Source of the DNA: CADCTM01 sp049671305
GTDB lineage: Bacteria > Cyanobacteriota > Cyanobacteriia > Cyanobacteriales > Coleofasciculaceae
Direction of reading: 5' to 3'
Length of the DNA stretch: 64,000 nt
Assembly (NCBI GenBank): GCA_049671305.1
Contig: JBATUR010000032.1
Coordinates: forward strand, 1-64,000
Below, in pieces: positions 1-8,513 of the stretch; within the stretch, counting starts at the first letter, position 1; every line of letters begins with the position of its first letter. The translations under genes and the position numbers were made by a program. The notes under the pieces were generated by a model that saw nothing but the letters and a program-made list of their open reading frames with translations, made no database searches and was not told the DNA's origin.

Positions 1-7
1 TAAAAAT

Positions 8-1177
8 ATGACAATAGAAATTGATTACCGCTTTCCACCAGGTATTGATGCTGAAAAGCAAGCCAAAATTATCGCCGTTGGGCAAACAGTTGGCACCTGG
101 GATGCTCGTTTTTCCCATCGGCAGCAAGCATTAAAATCACACTTAGCTGAAGTTGTCAATAGCTATACTGAAACTAATGGCTACAGCATTGCTACGATCC
201 GTTTTCCCGAAGCCAATGTGGAAAACGATATTGCCAGCTTATTAACCATGATTTTCGGCAAATATTCAATGGCTGGGGCGGCAAAAGTTGTAGGTGTGCG
301 TCTGCCCCAAAACTACGGCAAGCCTGCAAAATTGGGCATTACAGGTATCCGTAAACGACTCGGAGTATTTGATCGCCCTTTAATTATGGCAATTTTCAAA
401 CCAGCCCTCGGACTATCCGCCGCTGACCATGCTGCAATTTTACAAGATGTTGCCAGTGCAGGCTTAGATATTATCAAAGACGATGAAATTATGGCTGATT
501 TAGAAGTTGCGCCAACCTTGAAACGTCTAGAAGCCTGCCGTCAAGTAATTGAAGAAGTCAAACAACAAACCGGACGCACAATATTATATGCAGTTAATGT
601 TACAGGTTCGGCAGAAAAATTAATCCAAAAAGCCCGTTTGTTAGTACGTGAAGGCGCAAATGCTTTATTACTAAATGTGCTTACCTACGGCTTTTCAGTT
701 TTGGATGCCTTGGCAACAGATCCAGAAATTAACGTGCCGCTATTTGTCCATCCCGCCTTTGCCGGTGCCATCTGTGCCGCCCCGGATCACGGTATGGCGT
801 ACTCAGTGGTTTTGGGAACCTTGATGGCTCATGGTGGTGCAGATGCGGTGTTGTATCCGGCTCATTATGGTAGTTTACCTTTTGACCCGGTTGAAGAAGC
901 ATTAATTCGGGATAATTTGCGATCGCATAATGTTTTCCCCGTCCCCTCCGCAGGCATCCATCCCGGCGTCGTCCCCCAAGCTGTGGCAGACTATGGTAAC
1001 GAAGTAATTCTCAATGCTGGCACAGGTATTATGGATCATCCCGACGGGGCAGCATCTGGCGTTACAGCTTTCTTTGAAGCTTTAGAACGCATCGAGCAGA
1101 ACTTACCCTTTACACTCTCAACCTTGCCACCGGGGGCATTGCGTCGTGCTGTGGAGAAATGGGGAGATAAATCGTAG
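8..1177 (+). CDS. RuBisCO-like protein (form IV), MtnW-type enolase candidate
   Basis: The 389-residue protein has the RuBisCO large-subunit fold signature. It keeps the metal/carbamylation segment GLDIIKDDE (about residues 152-160) and the IFKPALG and AGIHPG motifs. It is shorter than the roughly 470 residues of true RbcL and I do not see the loop-6 lysine region expected of a carboxylating enzyme. Family knowledge places such proteins in form IV, which includes 2,3-diketo-5-methylthiopentyl-1-phosphate enolase of methionine salvage. No other mtn gene is in the window, so the substrate is inferred only. The ATG lies 7 bases from the window edge, so its ribosome binding site cannot be judged. 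It faces trpA, with a hairpin directly after its stop. Confidence 0.85.
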   Translation: MTIEIDYRFPPGIDAEKQAKIIAVGQTVGTWDARFSHRQQALKSHLAEVVNSYTETNGYSIATIRFPEANVENDIASLLTMIFGKYSMAGAAKVVGVRLPQNYGKPAKLGITGIRKRLGVFDRPLIMAIFKPALGLSAADHAAILQDVASAGLDIIKDDEIMADLEVAPTLKRLEACRQVIEEVKQQTGRTILYAVNVTGSAEKLIQKARLLVREGANALLLNVLTYGFSVLDALATDPEINVPLFVHPAFAGAICAAPDHGMAYSVVLGTLMAHGGADAVLYPAHYGSLPFDPVEEALIRDNLRSHNVFPVPSAGIHPGVVPQAVADYGNEVILNAGTGIMDHPDGAASGVTAFFEALERIEQNLPFTLSTLPPGALRRAVEKWGDKS

Positions 1178-1198
1178 AGACGTTTCGGCGAAACGTCT
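1178..1198. terminator. Hairpin between convergent RLP gene and trpA
   Basis: A 9-bp perfect stem, AGACGTTTC / GAAACGTCT, has a GGC loop and is followed by TTT on the plus strand. It starts one base after the RLP stop codon and ends 13 bases before the trpA stop. It is placed to end transcription of the RLP gene and perhaps of trpA. Confidence 0.6.
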
Positions 1199-1211
1199 TT
1201 ACAATACTGAA

Positions 1212-2009
1212 TTAATCACTAATTGCCGCCTTCAGACTTTGACAAAACTCACCAATTGCTGCCAAACCTTCTGCTGGCGTGCCTTCTGCCAAGCGCTTCA
1301 CCACCGCACTACCAACAATTACCGCATCAGCACCCCAATCTTTAACCTGTTTGGCTTGTTCTGGTTCAGAGATGCCAAAACCCACACCAATTGGTTTATC
1401 GGTAACAGTACGCATTTGTAATAATATATCTTGCACCCGTGATTCTATTTGAGTTCTCATGCCCGTCACGCCAGTAACGCTTACCAGATAGATAAAGCCT
1501 TGAGATTGAAGTGCGATCGCTTCTATACGCTCTTGCGGACTTGTCGGCGCAACCAATAAAATCACTTCTATACCAATTTCTGCTGCAGGCTTCAAAAGTG
1601 ACTCAGCTTCTTCTAAAGGTAAATCTGGCACCACCAAACCTTTAACACCTGCTTCGGCAATTTCTTTAAGAAAAAACTCAATACCACGGTTGAGGATAGG
1701 ATTATAGTAGGTAAACAAAACTAGCGGCGCCTTCAACTGTGGCGCAACCTCTTTGATCATTTCCAAAACCTGACCCCATCGTACACCTTTTTGTAAAGCT
1801 CTGGTCGCTGCCGCTTGAATCGTCGGACCATCAGCTAATGGGTCAGAATAAGGTACACCCAGCTCGATTATATCGGCACCCGATTGGTCAAGTACCCTTA
1901 ATGCTGCGGCAGTTGTCTGCAAGTCAGGATCACCTGCCGTGATGAAAGGAATCAAAGCGCATTGAGAACTAGCTTTTAGGGACTTGAAGCAATCGGAAAC
2001 TGAGGTCAT
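1212..2009 (-). CDS. trpA: Tryptophan synthase alpha subunit
   Basis: TrpA cleaves indole-3-glycerol phosphate to indole and glyceraldehyde 3-phosphate and channels indole to TrpB; it is cytoplasmic and part of tryptophan biosynthesis. The 265-residue length is normal. The catalytic pair lies in IELGVPYSDPLADGP as Glu49 and Asp60, the same positions as in the E. coli enzyme. The phosphate-binding GVGFGIS and VIVGSAVV segments are near the C-terminus. trpA stands apart from other trp genes, as is common in cyanobacteria, and is followed upstream on the same strand by DUF3007 and ndhL, a gene order I recall from other cyanobacteria. Confidence 0.97.
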   Translation of the reverse strand: MTSVSDCFKSLKASSQCALIPFITAGDPDLQTTAAALRVLDQSGADIIELGVPYSDPLADGPTIQAAATRALQKGVRWGQVLEMIKEVAPQLKAPLVLFTYYNPILNRGIEFFLKEIAEAGVKGLVVPDLPLEEAESLLKPAAEIGIEVILLVAPTSPQERIEAIALQSQGFIYLVSVTGVTGMRTQIESRVQDILLQMRTVTDKPIGVGFGISEPEQAKQVKDWGADAVIVGSAVVKRLAEGTPAEGLAAIGEFCQSLKAAISD

Positions 2010-2032
2010 TTTTGTATATTAAGTCATTGAGT

Positions 2033-2068
2033 ATTAGTCATCAGTCTTTTGTCGGACTAATGACTAAT
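2033..2068. repeat. Small inverted repeat upstream of trpA
   Basis: Arms ATTAGTCATCAGTC and GACTAATGACTAAT pair at 13 of 14 positions around an 8-base loop. The sequence resembles short dispersed palindromes common between cyanobacterial genes. It sits between the DUF3007 gene and trpA, so it could end transcription or shape the trpA leader. Confidence 0.5.
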
Positions 2069-2129
2069 CAACATATCAGGATTTGTGGCACAGCGAGAAA
2101 AGCTTTCCAGATCGTGAAATATCTTACTC

Positions 2130-2447
2130 TTATTTTTCGCTGATTTGCGTCCGCTCTTGTTCAATTTCGGCTTGTAGCTGCGCCAATTCTTCTGGCGTCA
2201 TGGCATCTAGGCGTTTTTGCAAGACAGCATCTTCATAGTCTTTGAGCTGTTGATTGTAAGTCATTTTGCCTGCCCCAACCCGAAACAAATAAGTCAAGAG
2301 CCAGCCAACCAACCCACAAACCAAGACAGCTTGACTCCAGATGCCTGCCTGCTGGCTATCTAGCCCAACGACTTGTAGAATTACATAAATAATTCCACCA
2401 GCGGCAAAAAAGCCAATCGTTATTCCGAGTGCATCAATTCGTCGCAT
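2130..2447 (-). CDS. DUF3007 family membrane protein
   Basis: A 105-residue protein with two predicted membrane helices (about residues 8-26 and 38-56). A soluble, charged C-terminal tail is rich in Glu and Gln (EELAQLQAEIEQERTQ) and probably forms a coiled coil. I recognise it as DUF3007, conserved in cyanobacteria and plastid-bearing eukaryotes, with no assigned function that I know. It lies between ndhL and trpA on the same strand, 25 bp after ndhL. The link to ndhL suggests, but does not show, a role in the thylakoid membrane. Confidence 0.8.
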   Translation of the reverse strand: MRRIDALGITIGFFAAGGIIYVILQVVGLDSQQAGIWSQAVLVCGLVGWLLTYLFRVGAGKMTYNQQLKDYEDAVLQKRLDAMTPEELAQLQAEIEQERTQISEK

Positions 2448-2472
2448 TTAATAATAAGATAAGCGGTAACCT

Positions 2473-2685
2473 TCAAGCTTGAACCTGACGCCGTTTGGGG
2501 CGAAAGTTCAAGAAGGGACTCAGTAAGATTAAACCAGGAAAGAAAAAGAATACCAAGAAGTACATAAAGCCGCGCTCAAAGGAGCTCGCAACGTACCAGC
2601 GTTTTTGTAGGTATAAATAAAGCGCACCTGGTGCAACGATTAGGTAGGTTCCGCTTAAGACTAGGTATAACAGTGCAACAATCAT
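2473..2685 (-). CDS. ndhL: NDH-1 subunit NdhL
   Basis: NdhL is a small subunit specific to the cyanobacterial and chloroplast NDH-1 complex in the thylakoid membrane, which serves cyclic electron flow, respiration and CO2 uptake. The reading frame extends upstream to 2763, but the conserved protein begins at the ATG at 2685 (MIVALLYLVLSG), giving 70 residues, the usual size. It has two membrane helices separated by LYLQKRWYVASS and ends in a basic tail (RPKRRQVQA). The extra 26 codons upstream overlap a HIP1 site and look non-coding. Probably co-transcribed with the DUF3007 gene. Confidence 0.92.
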   Translation of the reverse strand: MIVALLYLVLSGTYLIVAPGALYLYLQKRWYVASSFERGFMYFLVFFFFPGLILLSPFLNFRPKRRQVQA

Positions 2686-2935
2686 GGTTTGATGTGTATA
2701 GGTTTTTGTGGGAGGACAAAGTAGGAAAGCGAGCGATCGCGTTTTAGCTACCAAAAAGAGCAAATTGCCTTGTGATCAGTCTTTTACAGCCCTCATTTTG
2801 GCATTTGTTCAGCCTTCATATTCTACCGTGTGAAAGTTCTTACAATTCATACTTGCCATAACTCCTACTTAATGGTGCAATAGATAAGTACATTAGTCAT
2901 GTACAATACGAAATGACTGAGTGACAACTCCAATC

Positions 2936-3020
2936 GGGGGCGTGGCGGAATGGTAGACGCTACGGACTTAAAATCCGTTGACTTTAAAATGTCGTGTGGG
3001 TTCAAGTCCCACCGCCCCCA
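2936..3020 (+). tRNA. trnL-UAA: tRNA-Leu(UAA), intronless
   Basis: The acceptor stem GGGGGCG (2936-2942) pairs with CGCCCCC (3013-3019), with discriminator A. The anticodon loop CTTAAAA is at 2967-2973 with anticodon TAA at 2969-2971. The T arm GTGGGTTCAAGTCCCAC is complete and the variable arm is long, as in class II tRNAs. The exons are continuous: the group I intron found in many cyanobacterial tRNA-Leu(UAA) genes is absent. CCA is not encoded. Confidence 0.95.
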
Positions 3021-3043
3021 CTATACTAAATGCAACAAATACT

Positions 3044-3074
3044 CGTAGGGATAGGGCAATGCCGTATCCCTACG
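3044..3074. repeat. Short palindromic repeat after tRNA-Leu
   Basis: Stem CGTAGGGATA / TATCCCTACG, 10 bp perfect, around an 11-base centre that contains GCAATGC. It resembles a common dispersed cyanobacterial palindrome. It lies 24 bp after the tRNA and could act as its terminator. Confidence 0.5.
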
Positions 3075-3165
3075 GGCAATGAACTCTCAAGTTAATTTAA
3101 ATTGGTATAAAATTAGCGATCGCTCCTATCTAAACCATAAACACAGAAGCAAAAGCGATCGCGTC

Positions 3166-4929
3166 TCAACGCAGATTAGCCAGGGCATTGCGGACGCGCT
3201 CAACCGGTTCGCGGTTAAACCGAGCATTGGGAGCTTGCATAATATTTAAAACTTTAGTAAATTCAGCGATCGCTTGTTGGCGTTGGTTAGCTGAGAGCTT
3301 GCCATTTTGCCAAGCAGTAGCCGTATCCCGCGCAATCATCCCCAAAGTTGTCGCTGCATAACCAGGTGAGTTCTTCAGGTTACTTACCAACAAAGCCCGG
3401 AGTTTGGGTACTAAATCCAAAGCGGCTGGACCCAACCTGTTAAGACCATACATTGCACCATTACGCTCATTATCATTAGCAGAGTCTAATCTCGCCGAAT
3501 AGTAAGTCAGGATATAAGGAGTAGACTGTGAACCATAACCACGCAACTGAGACAACGCCGCCCGCTGAATTGATTTATTAGGATGCTGCACCAAGCGCCC
3601 AACAACAGGTAAGCCTTGATTTTGCCCCAACCGCAGTAATGCCCAGCCAGTTGCAAGCTGCATCCAAGGATTATCATCCTTCAGGACGTTAGTCAGGGCA
3701 GAAATCGCATTGCTACTGCCCAACTTGCCCAAGGCAATAGCGGCATTAACTCGCACCAATTGCTCAGGATTACCAGGGGGTGGGGGGTATTGGCTGGTAT
3801 TTGGACTTGGCAAGGGGGGTATAGACAAAAAGTTGAATTGGTTCGTATTTGGTGGCACATAACGCCCTGTATCCGCCAGTAGTGGCAGCAAATTGGGAAC
3901 TGCAGATACTGCCGACTGCTCCAAGTTGCCCACCAGTTGCGCCGCCTCCAAGCGCACAATTGGCTCTGGTGCTTTTAGTGCGGAAATTAATCCTGGTAAT
4001 GCCTTGGCTCCTAACAGCTCTAACCCTTGTCTGGCGGCATTCCGAACCGTTAAATCACTGTCTTTAAGTGCCGTGAGCAGTGGGGCAGTAGTACTGGCAT
4101 TCGCTTCTGCGCCGAAGGCTTTAGGCAAAAGTGAGCTTGAATCTTGAAAAACTACTGCTGCACTGCGACGCAAGTTAGGATCGGGATGCTGTAGGGCTTC
4201 CAACCAGTAAGGCAGTATGGGTACAGATGCGCCAATTTCCGAAAGTGCCCAGGTTGCATTCAGCTTTACCCAAGGATCAGGATCTTGCAAAGCCTGGGTT
4301 AGGGGAGGTGTGGCAGCAATTCTGGCGGGTAAGCCAATTTTTCCTAGTGCCGCAATTGCGGTAATTTTCAGCAAATTTTCGGGGTTTTGGGGAGAGGTAG
4401 GGGGACGACGCCGTTGCTGATCTTCTCTTGGTAGTCTGGCACTGACAAAAGACGGTGACAATAAAAATGATGATGCGGGTGCGATCGCTCTTCTTTGATC
4501 ATTGATCATGCCAATTAACCCTGGAATGGCTGGTACGGCGTCATCAGTGAGATTTCCCAGCACCTCGGCAACACCACTTTTAACTAAAGGATCGGCATCT
4601 TCCAAAGCTTTAACTAATTCTGGGACAATATTTTGTTGAGTATCGCTAAGTTGTCGAATAATTTTTTGGCGTTCTGTAACGTCAGCCGTGCGGAGTTGTT
4701 CCACTAACTCGGCAACTACTATTGGTTTTGCTGGCACACTCTGCCTCGGCGGAACAGACAAGCGTTGGGACGGCGATACTGGAGGCATTGGAGACAGGCG
4801 TGACGGTGGTGGACTAACTGGCAAGGGCGAAGGTAAGTTAATGGTTCTTCTTTGAGCTGTCGCAGGCTTCTCGTTAGCCAGGATCAGGATAGTTAATAGG
4901 CTGACAGCAAAGTGCAGTTGAGGTTTCAT
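3166..4929 (-). CDS. Exported HEAT-repeat protein
   Basis: The protein is 587 residues from the preferred ATG at 4929. The frame stays open upstream to 4989, but MKPQLHFAVSLLTILILA beginning at 4929 is a good signal peptide that the longer form would bury. After it comes a Pro/Ser-rich linker (about residues 30-75). The rest is HEAT or PBS-lyase-type repeats, seen as recurring units such as DADPLVKSGVAEVLGNL, DPDPWVKLNATWALSEIG and DNPWMQLATGWALLRLG. Two Pro-rich insertions interrupt the array. HEAT repeats bind protein partners. I infer a periplasmic scaffold but cannot name a partner. The neighbouring treS gene is divergent. Confidence 0.8.
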   Translation of the reverse strand: MKPQLHFAVSLLTILILANEKPATAQRRTINLPSPLPVSPPPSRLSPMPPVSPSQRLSVPPRQSVPAKPIVVAELVEQLRTADVTERQKIIRQLSDTQQNIVPELVKALEDADPLVKSGVAEVLGNLTDDAVPAIPGLIGMINDQRRAIAPASSFLLSPSFVSARLPREDQQRRRPPTSPQNPENLLKITAIAALGKIGLPARIAATPPLTQALQDPDPWVKLNATWALSEIGASVPILPYWLEALQHPDPNLRRSAAVVFQDSSSLLPKAFGAEANASTTAPLLTALKDSDLTVRNAARQGLELLGAKALPGLISALKAPEPIVRLEAAQLVGNLEQSAVSAVPNLLPLLADTGRYVPPNTNQFNFLSIPPLPSPNTSQYPPPPGNPEQLVRVNAAIALGKLGSSNAISALTNVLKDDNPWMQLATGWALLRLGQNQGLPVVGRLVQHPNKSIQRAALSQLRGYGSQSTPYILTYYSARLDSANDNERNGAMYGLNRLGPAALDLVPKLRALLVSNLKNSPGYAATTLGMIARDTATAWQNGKLSANQRQQAIAEFTKVLNIMQAPNARFNREPVERVRNALANLR

Positions 4930-5131
4930 CGCTTTTGGGAAGCTGGAATTTTTATGATTAGGGTAGCTGAAACTCAATCTTGAAGTCAACCAGAAGCTTA
5001 GTTTTAGTCAGCAGAACCTCTGAGGAGTCAACATTTCGTGAGAAATATTTACTTCTCTTGATAGTTGACGCCTTTAAATAGTTAGTTGAAAATAACACCG
5101 GAATTAAAAACTCAATCCTAAGATTTCATCT

Positions 5132-8100
5132 ATGCAAGACTCAACTATCACAAATGACCCGCTATGGTTTAAAGATGCGATTATTTATGAAGTGCCAGTC
5201 CGCGCTTTTGCTGATAGTAATGGTGACGGAATTGGGGACTTTCCAGGGTTAACAGAAAAGTTAGACTACTTACAAGATTTAGGTGTTACTGCCTTATGGT
5301 TATTGCCATTTTTCCCCTCACCATTGCGGGATGATGGCTATGATACGGCTGGCTACACTAGTGTTAATCCAATTTATGGCACATTAGAAGATTTTAAAGT
5401 CTTTTTAGAAGCAGCTCATCAACGTGGTATTCGTGTCATTATTGAGTTAATTATTAACCATACTTCTGATCAGCATCCTTGGTTTCAAAGAGCAAGAAGG
5501 GCGCCAAAAGGAAGTAATGAGCGGGACTTTTATGTTTGGAGTGAGACGCCGGAAAAATACCCGGAGGCACGGATTATTTTTGAAGATTTTGAGCCTTCAA
5601 ATTGGGCGTGGGATTCGGTTGCCAAAGAATATTATTGGCATCGTTTTTATACGCATCAACCTGATTTGAATTATGATAATCCTAATGTGCGTGCGGCGAT
5701 TTTTGAGGTAATAGATTTCTGGTTAGAACTGGGAGTTGATGGCTTTCGGATGGATGCTGTTCCTTATTTGTATGAACGAGAAGGTACGAATGGCGAGAAC
5801 TTACCAGAAACTCATGCTTTTTTGCAGCAAATGCGATCGCATATAGACAGCAAATTCCCCAACATAATGCTGCTTGCTGAGGCAAATCAGTGGCCCGAAG
5901 AAGCGGCAGAATATTATGGCAATGGGAATGAATGTCACATGAATTTTAATTTTCCTTTAATGCCGCGCCTGTTTATGTCGGTGCGAATTGAAGATAGTTT
6001 CCCGATCACTGATATCATGCAACAAACCCCGGCAATTCCTGATAATTGTCAATGGGGTTTATTCTTGCGAAACCATGACGAATTAACCTTAGAAATGGTC
6101 AGTGATGAAGACCGAGACTATATGTATCGGATGTATGCACAAGACCCGGAAATGAGGCATAATTTGGGAATTCGTCGCAGATTGGCGCCGTTATTAGGAA
6201 ATGACCGCCGTCAGATCGAATTACTTCATGGTTTGTTGCTCTCGCTACCTGGGACACCAGTACTTTATTATGGCGATGAGATTGCGATGGGGGATAATGT
6301 TTATGTAGGCGATCGCCACGGTGTGCGTACTCCTATGCAGTGGAGTGCCGATCGCAACGCTGGTTTTAGTCGTGCTAATTCGCAGCGCCTCTATTTACCC
6401 GTTATTGTTGAGTCAGAATACCACTACGAAGCGGTTAACGTGGAGGCACAACGGGCAAACCCGAATTCTTTATGGTACTGGATGAAACGCCTACTTGCCA
6501 CCCGCAAGCGCTTCCAAGCCTTCGGACGTGGTACGTTTGAATTCCTTCATCCTGAAAATCGCAAAGTTATTGCCTACACTCGTACTTACGAAGATGAACA
6601 TATTTTAGTTGTTGCTAATTTATCGCGTTTTGTGCAAACCGTAGAACTAGATTTATCAGCTTTTAAAGGTATGGTGCCAGTTGAGATTTTTGGTCGTACT
6701 GAGTTTCCGCCTATTGCCGATTTACCTTACTTTCTTAGCGTCAGTCCCCACTCGTTTTATTGGTTTACTCTCAAGCTACAAACTGCCATTCAATCAACAT
6801 TACCTCAAACACAAATACCAACTTTAATTGTTAATAACAACTGGCAGACAGTTTTTTCACAACCTCAGTTGAAAGCAACTTTAGAAACTCGGTTGCGGGA
6901 TTATTTACCTAGTTGCCTGTGGTTTGATGGTACAAAAAAGATTCAATCAGTGCAAATTAGCGAAATTATTCCTATATCAAATAAAGATACGGAAGCTCAA
7001 ATAATTTTGCTGCATTTAGATTACCTTCAGGGAGATTCCGAAACCTATCTATTAGTACTCGCCTATGCCGAAGGCGAACAAGCAATTCATATTCAAGCAG
7101 AAACGCCACAAGCTGTGGTGGCACGTTTGCGAATTCAAGGACATGAGGAAGTTGGAGTATTATTTGAGGCTGTTGTTGATAAAAACGTTCTATCTATTCC
7201 TTTAGAAGCAATTGCTAATCAGAGTTCTTATCAAGGAAACTCTGGCAAATTAGTAGCCACTTCTACTAATGTTTTAGAGGAACTTTATAACAGCTCGACC
7301 AACTTTGAGCCATATTTAAGGACGGGAGAAAATAGCAGAACTTCAATTGTCTATGAAGACCGCTTGCTATTAAAACTCTTCCGAAAAATCGACACAGGAA
7401 TTAACCCTGGTTTGGAAATTGGACGGTTTCTGCAAGAGAAAAAATATTTGAAACATTTTGCCTCAATAGCAGGAGCTTTAGAATATGTTCGTCCGAATAC
7501 TCAACCAATAACATTAGGTATCTTGCAAGAATTTATCCCAGATACTATTAGTAGTTGGGACTATACTCTGGATCGATTACGTGACTACTTTGAAGCGGTT
7601 GAGGTGCAACAAGAAGTAACAGAAGTGCCTGTTCCAAAGGCATCTTTGTTGGATTTACAAGCAGCGGAATTTCCAGAATTAACTTTAATTATTGGTTCCT
7701 ATCTTAATAGCGCTCGCTTATTAGGAAAACGCACTGCTGAACTGCATATTGCCTTAGCTTCTGAGGTTGATAATCCTGATTTTGTTCCAGAACCATTTTC
7801 ACCATTTTATCAACGTTCGATTTATCAGTCGGCACGAACTCTCACCGGAAAAGTTTTATTGCTGCTAAAGAAACAGCTTAAACAACTGTCGCCTGAAACC
7901 CAAACTTTGGCACAAGCTGTCCTTAATCGCCAAGATGAAATTATTGGACGGTTTCAGTTAGTTTTAGACACAAAAATTACCGCAATGCGTACTCGTTGTT
8001 ATGGCAATTATCATTTGGGGCAAGTGTTATATACTGGGAACGATTTCATCATTGTTGACTTTGAAGGAGATCCGGCGCTGAATTTGAATGAAAGGCGCAT

Positions 8101-8443
8101 GAAGCGATCGCCTCTGCGAGATGTGGCGGGAATGCTGCAATCATTTAATGGTGCAGCAAATATGGCACTGCAGAATGAAATTGAAAGTGGTATGAATCTT
8201 CCTAACGATTTACCTGTGATGAAGCAATGGGCGCAATACTGGTATAGTTGGGTCAGTGCAGCATTTTTGAAAAGTTATCTTGCTGAAGCCAAGGAAAATG
8301 CTTTTTTACCGCAAACAAAATTAGAGTTGCAAGTGCTTCTTGATGCTTATCTTTTGGAGAAAGCAATGTATGATTTAGGCAATGAACTCAATAATTGTTC
8401 TGATTGGGTAAATATCATACTCCAACAAATTTTAAAGTTTTAA
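5132..8443 (+). CDS. treS: Trehalose synthase-maltokinase fusion (TreS-Mak)
   Basis: TreS interconverts maltose and trehalose; the kinase domain makes maltose 1-phosphate. The N-terminal part (about residues 10-560) is a GH13 domain. By position the likely nucleophile is Asp208 in GFRMDAVPY, the acid/base Glu250 in LLAEANQW and the third acid Asp316 in LRNHDELT. The C-terminal half (about 600-1103) matches maltokinase (Pep2), including the kinase-like HLGQVLYTGNDF and IIVDFEGDP. The 1103-residue length fits the fused form known from other bacteria. The gene converges on treY, with a strong hairpin between them. Maltose 1-phosphate normally feeds GlgE, which is not in this window. Confidence 0.93.
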   Translation: MQDSTITNDPLWFKDAIIYEVPVRAFADSNGDGIGDFPGLTEKLDYLQDLGVTALWLLPFFPSPLRDDGYDTAGYTSVNPIYGTLEDFKVFLEAAHQRGIRVIIELIINHTSDQHPWFQRARRAPKGSNERDFYVWSETPEKYPEARIIFEDFEPSNWAWDSVAKEYYWHRFYTHQPDLNYDNPNVRAAIFEVIDFWLELGVDGFRMDAVPYLYEREGTNGENLPETHAFLQQMRSHIDSKFPNIMLLAEANQWPEEAAEYYGNGNECHMNFNFPLMPRLFMSVRIEDSFPITDIMQQTPAIPDNCQWGLFLRNHDELTLEMVSDEDRDYMYRMYAQDPEMRHNLGIRRRLAPLLGNDRRQIELLHGLLLSLPGTPVLYYGDEIAMGDNVYVGDRHGVRTPMQWSADRNAGFSRANSQRLYLPVIVESEYHYEAVNVEAQRANPNSLWYWMKRLLATRKRFQAFGRGTFEFLHPENRKVIAYTRTYEDEHILVVANLSRFVQTVELDLSAFKGMVPVEIFGRTEFPPIADLPYFLSVSPHSFYWFTLKLQTAIQSTLPQTQIPTLIVNNNWQTVFSQPQLKATLETRLRDYLPSCLWFDGTKKIQSVQISEIIPISNKDTEAQIILLHLDYLQGDSETYLLVLAYAEGEQAIHIQAETPQAVVARLRIQGHEEVGVLFEAVVDKNVLSIPLEAIANQSSYQGNSGKLVATSTNVLEELYNSSTNFEPYLRTGENSRTSIVYEDRLLLKLFRKIDTGINPGLEIGRFLQEKKYLKHFASIAGALEYVRPNTQPITLGILQEFIPDTISSWDYTLDRLRDYFEAVEVQQEVTEVPVPKASLLDLQAAEFPELTLIIGSYLNSARLLGKRTAELHIALASEVDNPDFVPEPFSPFYQRSIYQSARTLTGKVLLLLKKQLKQLSPETQTLAQAVLNRQDEIIGRFQLVLDTKITAMRTRCYGNYHLGQVLYTGNDFIIVDFEGDPALNLNERRMKRSPLRDVAGMLQSFNGAANMALQNEIESGMNLPNDLPVMKQWAQYWYSWVSAAFLKSYLAEAKENAFLPQTKLELQVLLDAYLLEKAMYDLGNELNNCSDWVNIILQQILKF

Positions 8444-8465
8444 TTATTAGTAATTAAAACCAATT

Positions 8466-8502
8466 ATCCTGATACTTTGAATTGTATTCAAAGTATCAGG
8501 AT
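8466..8502. terminator. Bidirectional terminator between treS and treY
   Basis: A 17-bp perfect inverted repeat, ATCCTGATACTTTGAAT and its complement, around the loop TGT. It lies 22 bp after the treS stop and 11 bp before the treY stop. It is AT-rich and symmetrical, so it could serve both convergent genes. Confidence 0.75.
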
Positions 8503-8513
8503 TAACCCTATTT

